Of a stretch of DNA of 64,000 bases, positions 22,847-34,302 are shown one piece after another. The notes beneath the pieces are model-generated. The model saw nothing but the letters and a program-made list of their open reading frames with translations. It was not told where the DNA came from and ran no database searches. The position numbers and the translations under genes are program-made. The stretch is taken from positions 5,144,623 through 5,208,622 of the forward strand of contig JAJEKV010000027.1 of the NCBI GenBank assembly GCA_021234155.1, in the 5' to 3' direction. The first letter of the stretch is position 1; every line of letters begins with the position of its first letter. Source of the stretch: Isoetes taiwanensis (Eukaryota; Streptophyta; Lycopodiopsida; Isoetales; Isoetaceae).

Positions 22847-23771
22847 GGCAAAAGTATGCTGGTGGGTATCAAATAAACGCGATGCAGCACCCAGCACCCA
22901 GCACTTTCTAGCACTTTCCATCACCTTTTTTTTTTTTGGTTTTTCATAATCGGCCATGCAATTCGATCATACATGCAAAATTTCAGGGCCTAATTTGGGA
23001 TATTGAGTGAGCAATTAGAGAAAACCCATTTCTGCAGCAATTTTGGTAAAACAGAACAAAATTTCTTAATTCAGCCCAAATTAAGCTAAATCAGATGGGG
23101 CTTTTCAGATTTTCATAATCAGCCATGCACCCATATCCTACGTGCAAAATTTCAGAACCTAATTTGGGATATTGTGTGAGCAATTAGAGAAAAACCATTT
23201 CTACAAAGCAGCTTTGGTGCAGTTGAAGAATTTTTAATTCAGCCCAAATTAAGCTAAATCACCGGGGCTTTTCAGATTTTCATAATCGGCCATGCACCCA
23301 TATCCTATATGCAAAATTTCGAACCTAATTTGGAATATTGAATGAAAAACCATTCTTGCAAATGTGGTTTTTGTAAAACAAAGAGAAATCTCTTAAAGTC
23401 AGCCCCAATTTAAGCAAAATTAGATGGGGCTTTTAGGCTCAATATGGTCGAAATGACAATCCTACCTTGGTGGATAAGTTTTATGAAAAGATATGATGGA
23501 TTGAGCAACTAATTGGAGATTCACATGCCAATTTGGAGTTTGGGTCATTTAACCCACGAAAGACTTCGAATTTAATGAAATCGATGCTAATCTGATGGAA
23601 AATTCGAGCAATGTGGAATGATTCTTGCTGAAGAATCCTCTTAACAAATGAAGAATGTAAAAAAGCGAACCCACGAGCACCCACGAGCACCCAAAAAAAA
23701 GCAGGAAGCAGGGGTGCTAAAAGCATGCGTCCGGACGCATGCTTTTGATACCCACCAGCATACTTTTATCC
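22847..23771. mobile_element. 925-bp non-autonomous TIR element
   Basis: The left end GGCAAAAGTATGCTGGTGGG and the reverse complement of the right end GGATAAAAGTATGCTGGTGG form inverted repeats of about 27 bp. The target duplication is tgttg (22842-22846 and 23772-23776), confirmed against the empty site in unit 3. Just inside the right end is a perfect palindrome, gcatgcgtccggacgcatgc. No transposase frame is present. A 5-bp duplication does not fit the usual plant hAT (8), Mutator (9), CACTA (3) or Harbinger (3) classes. Confidence 0.85.
22940..23430. repeat. Tandem repeat of about 168 bp inside the TIR element
   Basis: About three diverged copies, with ttcataatcggccatgca ending at 22960, 23129 and 23296 (periods 169 and 167). 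Each copy contains gcaaaatttc..aacctaatttgg and aattcagcccaaattaagc blocks. Confidence 0.85.
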
Positions 23772-24039
23772 TGTTGCATTGGGGAATGATGGGATGCAAG
23801 TGAACATTAAGGCTTTGCTTTGGGCTTTGAGAGTTTTTGGAGAGTGGTATGAAGCCATAGGGTTGCTTGGAGTTGAGATACGCCCGGAGGTCAAAGTGGA
23901 GATAGATATTGAAAATTTTGCTAGACAAATGTATGCTAGCTTTCGTAAACGTGGCTTTGTGAGAGTCCATAAGTTTGTGGAGGTTATGGAAGCTACCTTA
24001 TTTATGGAATACCTTATGCAACATGGGTTGGATATGTAG

Positions 24040-24483
24040 TGCACCTCAATGCCTAACTTTAGGCATTCTTAAAATAAAAGACCACCTTATGGTTGCATTT
24101 TGTTTTGCATAGATTCAACTTAATTGCACAAAAATACAACTTAGCCATTCCTGAAGTAATTTAGCATACTTTTCTTACATGATGCTTTGACATGCTTTTT
24201 TACCAATTAACCTTATGTCCATGTGCACCATTATTGTATTCTTATGTGCTCTTATGTTTATAGGAGATAATTCGCACTTGCACTTTGAGGGGACAAAAAC
24301 TTACCACACTTCTATACTTGCGTACTTGACAGTGGCGACAAATGTCAAAGGTGAGTCTTAAGTTCTATCTTAGATTAATTATCTTGCGCTATTCCCAAGA
24401 TAGAATGTGTGACAAATATTATTCGGTTAGGCTTCTTTGCAACCATCTAAGTTGTATAGATTGCAACACACTAGGATTTGTAC
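24040..24483 (+). other. Gap between ORF A and Rep/helicase, unit 2
   Basis: 444 bp, nearly identical in unit 3. It has no supported frame. It ends with a ...caacacactag sequence shortly before the Rep ATG that could serve as a 3' splice site. Confidence 0.4.
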
Positions 24484-26604
24484 ATGGGGAAGTCTCACCA
24501 AAAAACACCACCTGCTGTGGCCAACAACCCCTCATACATGACACCTATCAATGAAACTAGGTCGGATAAAAAGAGACGACTGGCACATAAACGGGTTGCA
24601 AAGTGTAGAGCCTTGAAACTAGAATATAACACGGATGTCAGAGAGAAAGATGGCCATGCATCTGATGTTGTTGCTGTGGAGGGCCAGCCGGTCCAAACAT
24701 GTTTTGCCTCTACATCAATCACGCCACAAGTTGTACGAGCAGAGCCAGAGCGCCCTATGACTGTGGAAGAGATGCAATCAGTAAGATATCGACACCCAAA
24801 TGATATGAGTATAGGAAGATCTATTGCAAATGGAGGGGGTTCACACTTCATCACGTCAGAAGTTAATGGTATTAAGATGCAGCTATTTCCCACAATAGAT
24901 GAACAAATAGGTGATCAGATGATGTTGCCACAAACTACAAACGTGAATGCTCATGGGTTGTGCAAACCATCTCAGGTCGAACTCATTGAAACATCAAATC
25001 AAATAACGCCACCTATAATAGCGAGTAACCCCTCCTACATGACACCTGAGAATGAAAGTAATACTCATAGAAACAAGCGTCTGCGACACAAAAGGATGGC
25101 AAAGAAAAGGGCCTTGAGGTCAGAGTGCGGTCTTGATAATGGTACCAAATTGACAGATGTTGGACAGATATCTACAGTAGTAGGAGATGCTAGCGTTGAC
25201 CTCATAACAAACTTAATGTGTAACCCCTCTTATGTGACACCGCAAGGTGAGAGCAATAATCAAAAGAAGAGACGACTCGCTCGCATAAGGAAGGCAAAGC
25301 ATACGGCTGTGAGGTTGGATTACAACACTCCTATTGGTCCTAGGGAACGTCCTACTGGTCGAAGCGGTTTCAATAAGATAGCATGGACGTGGAACTTACC
25401 TCCTCCTCATGATCTTGGTAACATGGATTATAGATGTTTGTATTATGGGGCTATGCAGTGGACGACAGAACTCACAGTTAAAAAGAAGTGCAGGGCATGT
25501 GCTAATGGAAATGTGCAGCTGCCACTGATTCTAGAACCACCACAGGCATTGTTTGACCTATATACGAGAACAGATAGTTTGAGTGATCACTTTCGCACGA
25601 ACATTAGAAAGTACAATAATATTTTTTCGTTTGCCTCAGTGGGTGTGAAAATTGATGAGGCGTTGGCAAATGCTATTGGTGGAGCTTACACTTTTAGGGT
25701 CAATGGCCGTATGTGCCATAAGATGGGAATATTATTGCCACCGCAAGGGCATCAAGAGCATGTAAAATTTGCACAGATATACATCATGGATGGCGAGGAC
25801 ATGCAAGTTGAACGCAGGATGCCCATTTTTGATGGATTGAGGCAAGAAATAGTGGTGCAGTTGCAGGCCCTTATGACAGAGTACAATCCATTTGTTAGCA
25901 TATTCTTGAGCGCGGCACAGATTATGCGTGTCCATCCAACCATGGATATCCGTCTGCGTATACCTTCTTGCAATGTGCAAAATCCTGTGAGGAGGCAATA
26001 TAATGCTCCAACTGTAAATGAGGTGGCTGTCTTAATGCCTGTCGATGATAAGCCTGAAGATGGTCAGTGGGACATTATTATACACTCTAAGGATGGTGGC
26101 GTGAGGTTTATAGATGCATATCACTCAGCGTATGATCCATTGCACTTTGTGCTACTTCTTCCCTATGGTACAGATGGATGGCATCTTAAAATACCTCATG
26201 GACGGCGAGGCGCAAAGAAAGTAACTATTATGGAGTACTACAGATATCATCTGTTCATGCGTCATGGGCATGCATCTCCCCTTCACATGGCTGGCCGATT
26301 GTTTCAAGAATACATTTGTGATATGTTTGCGAAGATGGAACAAGAAAGACTTCAATTCATAGTGTTGAATCAACACACCATTCGAAAAGACATGTTAGAG
26401 GGCATTATAGACTTTGAAGGAGACGATGCAAACGCTATTGGCCGAAAAGTTGTCTTACCATCCTCACATATGGGAGGTCCGAGATACATGACCCAAGGAT
26501 ATCAGGATGCTATGTCTATTGTTCGCGAACATGGCAGGCCGGACCTCTTTATAACCATGACTGCCAATGCAAATTGGGAAGAGACACAACAGGAGAAAGG
26601 TCAT

Positions 26605-27060
26605 TTAGCGACGTCTATAGCGACGTCTGGATCACGTCTATGCGACGTCTGACGACGTGACACAGACGTGACACAGACGTCGCTGGAGACACGTCGCATG
26701 CGACGCGCGTCGCATGCGACGTTGGCAGACGTGACACAGACGTCGCATGCGATGTATACTGGACGTCGCAGCCACGTGTACTATTTTTTAAAATATACAC
26801 GTGGAATATCAAAAAAATCCATGTGTACACGTCGCATGCGACGTCTCGCAGACGTCGCAGCCACGTGTGCTATTTTTTAAAATATACACGTGGAATATCA
26901 AAAAAATCCACGTGTGCCGTAAAAGCCACGTGTATACGTCGCATGCGACGTTACGCAAAAAATTATGAAAATCCACGTGTAATTAAAAAAAGCCACGTGT
27001 AATAAAAAATCCACGTGGCAATAAAAAAAGCCATGTGGATACGTCGCATGCGACGTCCAG
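26605..27060. repeat. Left subterminal repeats of the CACTA element
   Basis: Many copies of gcgacgtc and cgtcgcatgcgacg, both partly self-complementary, alternate with an acacgtgga(a/t) or ccacgtgt word. A block of about 75 bp (gcagccacgtgt..tattttttaaaatatacacgtgg) is present twice, near 26768 and 26856. Confidence 0.85.
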
Positions 27061-27240
27061 GGAAAAAAATAAAATAAAAATAAAAAAAATATTTGGCTTA
27101 GATAATTATTACAATATGATGTACAAGGAGCAAAAGGGCATGTCACCTTCTTTTTTAATTGCAAATCGTGAATTGTATTTATATTTTTAAATAATCACAA
27201 AAGACTCGTTAAGGGGAGTATCCACCCGTTTAGCCTAGAG

Positions 27241-28208
27241 CTAATCTCTGTCAGATTCAGTCGAGTAGTCAGATTCAGGGTTGCGATTGGATGGCTCTCC
27301 ACCATAGTTTGCAGATCCCTCGCCGACCCCGCGCCCCACGTCCTCGTCTAGGGCTTGATTAATCTCCTCCACTGCTTCCTATAAAAACCAAAAGAATATG
27401 GCATTAATGTAGTTCATAGAATTATAATAATTTTCTACAACGCACATTGGCATTCCCGTGATGTGGGACAGTTCCCACTTCGTATAACTGTTGATACAGA
27501 TAAACAGCTCCACGTTCCGTGGCTATTTGTACGTGCTCCTTGCTAGGGGGAAACCCGTATAGCCAGGTCTATGACAATATAACGAGTATTAGCTAATGAC
27601 ATTTAAAGTTCTTATTAAAATTAATGTGAACTAATATAGCTCTTACGAATCTATGGCGAAACCTTTTCCGACCGCTAGAGCCCAAATGAGACGGATGTCA
27701 TTCACTTGCAGTTGCTTTGTCGGTCCGAGCTCTATGTTTCTGTTCTGGATCCTTTGCACGTTCGAATGCAATCTGATTGCAAGGCACACAACATTATCAC
27801 AAGAACGAATGGCAAAAAAAAAAAGAAATACCTTGATATCGCCTCCAACTTTTTCGCAAGTCGTCTTCAGTTCCTTGACCACTCTTTGCCTTTGACATAA
27901 ATCGATAGATCAACGCAATATTAAAATAATAAAAACAAGACTATGACTAGGTCATGTACCTCCTTTTTCGTAGAAGCTCGCCCATCATCGAAGTGAGCTT
28001 CTTCCAATTAAACTTCTTTACTTTTTCTATCTCTGGGAAACTCTGTTTCATTTTATTTTTGACGCTCTCTATTTTGCGTTGGTCATAAGCGCCAGGCCAC
28101 TCCCCTATACCGCGGGGAGGCCATAAACGAGAGATATTATTTGAGACCGCGTCCCTCAGTGTAGTATAAAAGACACTTCCCTCATCATCCCTCATAGGAA
28201 GATCGTCC
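27241..28208 (-). CDS. CACTA internal gene, likely TnpA-type (partial)
   Basis: A chain of minus-strand exons with GT-AG borders: 27960-28208 (includes ISRLWPPRG and FPEIEKVKKFNWKKL), 27832-27889 (QRVVKELKTTCEKVGGD), 27647-27744 (NDIRLIWALAVGKG), then about 27440-27570 (ERGAVYLYQQLYEVG) and about 27241-27378, which ends with an acidic tail NPESDYSTESDRD and stop. The first three exons join in frame. The join to the fourth does not keep its open frame, so either the border is misplaced or the gene is damaged. The 5' part is missing and a purine-rich tract begins upstream. Assignment rests on position in the element and plant En/Spm-like composition. Confidence 0.5.
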
Positions 28209-28496
28209 CTGAAGCATAAATGGTGGATATATAAAAGCGTGTTTGTGTCTACCGTCAATATACATATCCTGTCCCGATAGGAAACTTTTGAGCACTTTAC
28301 AATTTATTCTAAGTGAAGAGAATGAACAAAACAACAAATTTAGATGACAAAGTACTAATATTTAAGGTTGATATCTTAAATAATATGTTCACATAACTTA
28401 CATCAAAAAATTATTATTATTATGATAGTCGGGTATATTCGGGGCCAAATCACCTGCAGACTTACGTGTCTAAAACAAAGCGAAATGGACGCTCTA

Positions 28497-29240
28497 AGGG
28501 TCGAAGATGGGAAGGGAAAGCACGAAGGAGAGAAGAAGAAATGATTGGGGGGGGGAGGGGAGAGAAGAATAGAATCGAAGGGGAAGAGAAAGAATAGAAG
28601 GAGGAAGAAGGGAAGGAAAAGAAATATGAAGAGAAAAATAAGAGAAGGAAAGAAGAGATAAAAAAATAAGAGAAGAAGAAAGAATCGAAGAAGGGAAGAA
28701 GAGAAAGGAAGAATAGAATCGAAGAAGGGAAGAAGAGAAAGGAAGAATAGAATCGAAGAGAAGAGAAGAATAGAATCGAATAAGAGAATAAGAATAAGAG
28801 AAGAGAAGAATAGAATAGAATAAGAGAAGAGAAGAATAGAATAAGAGAAGAGAAGAATAGAATCGAAGGGGAAGAGAAAGAATAGAAGGAGGAAGAAGGG
28901 AAGAAATAAGAGAAGGGAAGAAGGGAAGGAAACGAAATATGAAGAGAAATTAGAGAAGAAATGAGAAGAAATGAAAGAAGAAGAGAAGAAGAGAAGAAGA
29001 AGAAGAAGAGAGAAGAAGAGAAGGAAAGAAGAGAAATGAGAGAAGAAATGAGAAGACATGAGAGAAGAAGAGAAGAAGAAAGAAGAGAAGGAAAGAAGAG
29101 AAATATGAAGAGAAATGAGAGAAGAAATGAGAGAAGAAGAGAAGAAGAAGAAGAGAGAAGAAGAGAAGGGAAGAAGAAAGGAAGGGGAAAGAATAGAAGA
29201 GAAGAAATGAGAAGAAATGAGAGAAGAAGAAAAATGAAGA
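28497..29240 (+). repeat. Polypurine (GA-rich) tract of about 740 bp
   Basis: Almost pure G and A on the plus strand, built from gaagaagagaa and gaatagaatcgaag words repeated irregularly. The long minus-strand frames it creates (Ser/Phe/Leu only) are compositional artefacts. Confidence 0.95.
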
Positions 29241-29444
29241 ACACAAAAAACCTAGGTTAGGCATGCACCTTTCAATCCAAAAAACCTATTCAATCTAAAA
29301 AATATGATGTACTAACCTTAGAATAGTTGCTTGCAGGTCGATCAGGGTAGTAGCGCCGCAGATCGCCCAAAAAGCTCGAAGAGGAAGCGAAAAGAAAAGG
29401 TGCGGGAAAGCCGGCCGCGCGCAGTTTCAAAAAATTATAGAACG

Positions 29445-29500
29445 TCACATGCGACGCATGCGACGTCCACGCGACGTATTTTGTTATAGCGACGTTATGG
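29445..29500. repeat. Inner block of CACTA subterminal-type words
   Basis: gcgacgcatgcgacgtcc and gcgacgta words appear here, about 1 kb before the true right-end block. The GC-rich segment that follows may therefore have been inserted between two parts of an originally continuous subterminal region. Confidence 0.55.
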
Positions 29501-29559
29501 ACTTTATATTTTTTTTTTTGACGTCTTTTTTAAATGTGATGCTCATTAAAGTTTGTCCC

Positions 29560-30430
29560 TAGGCTTATTTAGACAGTCCTGAGGCCTTCCCGAAGAGGGG
29601 CCCCTGAACGGAGGATCCAACGGTCGGATAGGGGAACCGGGCTCCGGGAGGGTGGTCATTAGCGTCACGGCCCCCTGGGAGCGCCGAGAAAAGGGTCGCC
29701 TCGGGAACTTTTTTGGATCCCACCTCCTGGGGTCTGGACTCTCCCCTCTTGTGAGGGATCCCTGCAAGGTCCTGGCCTCGTTTGACTTGGGGGAGGGTGC
29801 CACCTTGGTTGCCTCGCAACGGGCTGCCCCGACCGTTCTAATGCTAACCCTTTGACCTAGACCTTCTCCGAAAATTCCAAAAATTGGGCTGTGTGCTGGA
29901 GATGAATTAGGAATCCAGTTGGCAAAAAATCAGAATTTATTTTCGTACAATACATTAATTACGAATTTATGAATGTCTTGCCACTGCAAAAGCGCCCCCC
30001 GACTTCTAATTGCCACATCGGGAGGAGGACAGGCCCAAACTCCGTTCTGTCAGTTCCTATTGCTCCGCGTTCTCGGCCAGGTCCCAACTGCAACAGACCA
30101 AGACTCGGCCCCCAAAACGCAAACCCTTCTAGAACCTAGCAACTCACAGGGTTTACGTTTCGGAGGCCCTCTCCTTGTCAGATTTGGCCGGGACCTTGCG
30201 CCGTGACTTGATGTGGAGTGGGGGTGTTGAGCCAGAGCACGGACCCTAAAATCCCCCTAAGCCGCTTGCCCCCATTCCTCTCCCCAAGGCCACCGGGGCC
30301 GGGCGGGCGATCTTCCCTCCCCGAATCGCTGATTCGTCTCGCCAATGGACTCGGGGCGTTGACATTGCCACCTCGGGAGCAAGTTCCGCGGGCCGTAAGA
30401 CCACATGTTTCACCCAACTAAGAAATGAGT
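29560..30430. other. GC-rich segment inside the CACTA element
   Basis: About 870 bp, sharply richer in G and C than everything around it, with no subterminal words and no frame I can identify on either strand. Candidate captured host DNA or a nested insertion. No target duplication was recognised. Confidence 0.5.
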
Positions 30431-30870
30431 TTTTGACATCGGGCCAGATATGTCGCTACGCGACGTATTGTCAACTGTCACCGCCAGTCACCTAATGACT
30501 TGGCAAGACCGCGGCAAATACGCATCGACATGTCATCCGCTCGTAATGTCACGCCACGCCGCATGCGACGGTATCGCAGACGCCCACCGGCGTGACACTG
30601 CCGTCCCACCCGGCCACCCGGTCCACCCGGCGCGGATGATAGACCAAGTGACGCTGACGTCGCATGCGGCGTGGACGCCGCGAATGTGGCAACTGTCGTC
30701 CACTTGGCACCGACATCCACCTGGCGTGACAGACCGCCAGTCACAAGTGTCGACGTCAGCGTTACCGCCGCGATGCGACGTTCCCCGCGACGCGGACGCC
30801 GCATTGACGCCGCATGGTCACGCCATTCGCGGCGCCACGCCGCAGAACGTCGCAAGCCCACGTCGCTAAA
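30431..30870. repeat. Right subterminal repeats of the CACTA element
   Basis: Diverged copies of the same gcatgcgacg and gacgtcgc words as at the left end, in a much more GC-rich setting. Contains gtcgctaaatgaccattctc next to the terminus, the complement of the left-end sequence. Confidence 0.8.
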
Positions 30871-33800
30871 TGACCATTCTCTTGTTGTGAGATTAGGAGG
30901 GAATTATTATATGGCCAATCGCCAAGTGATCGGCCAGAGTTAGTGGCTAGAGTATTCCATATGAAGGTAAAGGAGCTGATAGATCTGATAACTAATCGTG
31001 GTATATTCGGTAGCATAATTGCAAAAAGTCTATGTCATTGAGTTCGGAAGAGGCTTACCACATGTACATTTGTTGACTATGTTGGATCAGGAAGACAAGC
31101 CCTTCACAGCCGAAGAGATTGATCAAATAATTTGTGCTGAAATACCAGACAAAGATCTATATCCTGAATTGTATGAGGTAGTCACCTGTAATATGATGCA
31201 TGGGCCATGTGGTATTGGATATCTGAATAGTCCTTGCATGCAAGATGGTATCCACATGCATTTTCAGATTAGACGACAGTTGTTGACAGATATCCATTGT
31301 ACCAAAGAAGGGATGATGGCCGAAAGGTGGGAAAAGGGGATATAGATTTAGATAACAGATGGGTTGTGCCATATAATCCTTGGCTGACATCGTATTTCAA
31401 GTGCCATATCAATGTTGAGGTGTGTGCTGCCGTCAAGGCCATTAAATATCTATACAAATATGTATATAAAGGGCCGGATATGATCAATGTGAACTTAGAA
31501 GCAGCGAGTGATGGTGCATCTACTAGCACCAGACCCACCGTAAACCATGATGAGGTTGAGCAATACTTGAATGCACGCTATTTCTCAGCTTCTGAGGCAT
31601 CATGGAAAATCCTCTCATATGAAATATAGCAACAGTTTCCTCATGTCACTAGATTGGCTGTGCATCTCCCAATGCAACAAGATGTATACTATCGAGAAGG
31701 TATGAGCATGGACAGTATAAGAAGCAAGAATAACGGAACAACGTTGACAGCATTTTTCGAGATGAATGCATCTAGAAATAGAGAGGCTACTCAATTGCTC
31801 TATCACGATTTTCCTAAAAAGTTTACCTACGATCAACCCAGTCGAAAATGGAAGGTCATAGAGAATACCCAGAAGTTTCCCACTATTGGACGCATGTACT
31901 TTGTTAATCCTTCAGAAGGAGAGCGATACTATTTACGACTCCTGTTGACCCGCGTGACAGGTGCAATTAGTTTTGAAGATTTACGCTCTTTTGACGGGGA
32001 GTTGTGTGCAACATATAAAGAACCTTGCATTCGTCGTGGGTTGCTTCGAGATGACACATAATGGCTTGAGTCTCTTCAAGAAGCAGCACCATGGGGCATG
32101 CCACCACAATTGCGGCACATGTTCGCCATGATCCTTTTAAATTGTGAACCATCGAATCCACTACAAATGTGGGAAGAAGTCAAGCTTTCTATGATCGATG
32201 ACTTCTTGCATGAGGCACGGAGGGTTGCAGAAGATCAAAGTGTAAATATGTGTGATCAATTATTTGACATGGCACTTCTAGACATTGAAGATCATATGAA
32301 CTCTGTCGGGCGATCCTTAAGGGAGTTTGATTTCATTCTTCCTGAGCGTGCAATAGATCCATATATGATATTTCGGGATGAGGTGTTTCAAGAAGATATG
32401 GTAGAGGTGCAAGAAGCTGTGGACCGCTTATATCACGACCAACGTGTTATCTTCGACCATGTGATCGATGAGCACGTGATGTTAGAAAAAGGATGGGTGT
32501 TTTTCGTTCATGGTGCAGGCGGCTCGGGAAAGAGTTTTCTTTTTAACACTATGTTGTCTTATGTTCGTGCCAAAGGTATCATTGCACTGGCAGTTGCGTC
32601 TTCAGGAATTGCATCCACTTTATTGAAGGGTGGGCGCACTGCACATTCAAGGTTCAAGATACCGATAAACATAGATGAAACGTCAACTTGCAATATTCCA
32701 AAGCAGTCGGAGTTGGCAAAATTGATAAGAGCGACTCGCATGATTATATGGGATGAGGCCCCAATGATACATAAATATGTTTATGAAACACTGAATAGAA
32801 CACTCTGTGACGTGATGTCATGTGACAAATTGTTTGGGGGACTCATTGTTGTTTTGGGAGGAGATTTTCATTAGCTTCCACCTGTGGTTCCACGAGGAAA
32901 TCGCCCCCAAATTGTGCATGCTTCCTTTAAATGCTCTTATATATGGGATCATGTCGAGGAACATAAGCTGAACGTAAATATACGAGTAATGAACAGTGTG
33001 GGAAGAGACGCAGAAGAGCAAAAGGCATTTGCAGAGTATCTTTTACGAGTTGGAGATGGACTTGAGACCACGTTTCCCAATATTGGATTGGATGTGATAC
33101 GTCTTCCAGAAGAGATTTGTGTGAAGTCGCAAGACTTAAATGACTTGCTAGCCGTGACATTCCCTGATGTTTCAACGAATTATGGAAGTGTGTCCTATTG
33201 GGTGCAAAGGGGTATACTTACGCCACTGAATGATGATGTAGATGAAGTAAACAAGAGGATGACAGAGTGGTTGCCTGCTGCATCTATTGATTATTAGAGT
33301 GTTGATCGAGCTGTTAATGAGAATGACGCAGGGGTCTATCCTATCGAATTTTTGAATGCACAAACTCCGAGTGGGATGCCTCCTCATCAATTAACTTTGA
33401 AGGTTGGCATGATTGTCATGTTATTGAGGTCTGTTTCTACACGTAAGGGACTCTACAATGGCGCTCGCCTCATTATACGTTCATTGGGAAGACGCGCTAT
33501 AGATGCCGAGATTGTCACTGGAAAGAATATTGGAAGCAGAGTGTTCATATTTAGAATACCTTTGGTGCCCAATAATGCAGAACTCCCATTTCAGTTTGAG
33601 CGCATACAATTTCCATTGCGTCCAGCTTTTGGTATGACAATCAACAAGTCCCAAGGCCAAACAATGAAAATGGTGGGTTTGTATTTGCCAAATCGAGTAT
33701 TCAGTCTCGGACAACTCTACGTGGCACTCTCGAGAGCTCAATGAATCCAACGCATAAAGGTACTCATTCTATCGAAGGATGGAGATGCTTCAAGAGATGT

Positions 33801-33967
33801 CGACAAATCACGATATACAACAAATATAGTATACAAAGAACTCCTCTAAGTGTGAGTTTAATACTTAAAAATCACAACTTCTAATTTCTCTTTGTTCTCA
33901 TTGATATCTTCTACTTTCTTTCTTCCTTTTATTTTTATCTTACTTACTTACATCTTCATTCATGTAG

Positions 33968-34302
33968 ATGGTGCGTATTTTGTCCCGTGGTATGTCTTCT
34001 GTCACCATGTCGTCGAATGCCTAAAGGGTGACAGAAGCTACCACATCTCCCGTGTTACTTATGTCATACGCGCTCTTGGATCATGGTACGACTGGGAACG
34101 AAAATACCGTGCTCATGTACATGGGGTAGCAAATGTGGAAGTTGAGGAGCACATTGCAAAGCTCAAAGAAATATTTAGCACTGATGAGGTTGTCAAGTTG
34201 GAGCGTTTTATCCAACTAATTGATGACTTCCTGTTTGCTCAAGTTTATCCGAGGGAACGTTGTTTACGCGGATGTGTTGTGAGAGAGGTAGGTGGAGACT
34301 AG
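33968..34302 (+). pseudogene. Helitron accessory ORF B, unit 2 (frameshift)
   Basis: Same gene as at 19732, but one G is missing in the run after gcgtatttt (near 33980), which breaks the frame after about five codons. The rest of the frame is open to the TAG at 34300-34302. The 3' third is repeated twice more just downstream. Confidence 0.85.

Larger units (their letters stand above)
22672..24039 (+). pseudogene. Helitron accessory ORF A, unit 2 (interrupted)
   Basis: The first 58 codons (22672-22846) and the rest (23777-24039, ending LMQHGLDM then TAG) flank the 925-bp TIR element. Removing the insert and one target copy would leave a frame equivalent to the intact ORF A of unit 3, so the gene was probably intact when the element landed. 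Confidence 0.85.
26585..30889. mobile_element. CACTA-superfamily (En/Spm) element, 4305 bp
   Basis: The ends are CACAACAGGAGAAAGGTCAT and, on the opposite strand, CACAACAAGAGAATGGTCAT, close to the common plant CACTACAAGAAAA terminus. The 3-bp target duplication is aga (26582-26584 and 30890-30892), checked against unit 3. Subterminal regions are packed with gcgacgtc and gcatgcgacg words, as expected for binding sites of a TnpA-type protein. It has a minus-strand multi-exon gene but no recognisable TNP2-type transposase, so it is probably non-autonomous. Confidence 0.9.
24484..33849 (+). pseudogene. Helitron Rep/helicase, unit 2 (split by CACTA element)
   Basis: This is the best copy of the Rep N-terminus, open from ATG 24484 to the CACTA insertion at 26585. 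The first 260 residues contain three copies of a basic repeat (NPSYMTP..E(T/S)...KRRLAHKR.AK). A cysteine-containing stretch (KKKCRACANGN) and the Helitron-like N domain follow. After the CACTA element, Rep resumes at 30893 with [11 protein letters not shown] (the HUH metal-binding pair) near 31055 and KAIKYLYKYVYKGPD (paired catalytic tyrosines) near 31435. The helicase runs 32100-33744 with GAGGSGKS and INKSQGQ. Stops lie at 31627, 32059, 32872, 33295 and 33742, and there are frameshifts near 31025 and 31250. Confidence 0.9.

Noticed and set aside
24478-26652. A complete 724-codon Rep frame in unit 2
   Set aside because: The last 23 codons read into the CACTA end; the real Rep continues after that element at 30893.
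26605-27060. CRISPR-like regularly repeated words
   Set aside because: This is a plant nuclear CACTA element; the words are subterminal repeats with no constant spacer length and no cas genes.
28403-29264. Long open frames of 100-260 codons, both strands
   Set aside because: They are translations of a polypurine tract, with only Ser/Phe/Leu or Glu/Arg/Lys residues. Compositional artefact.
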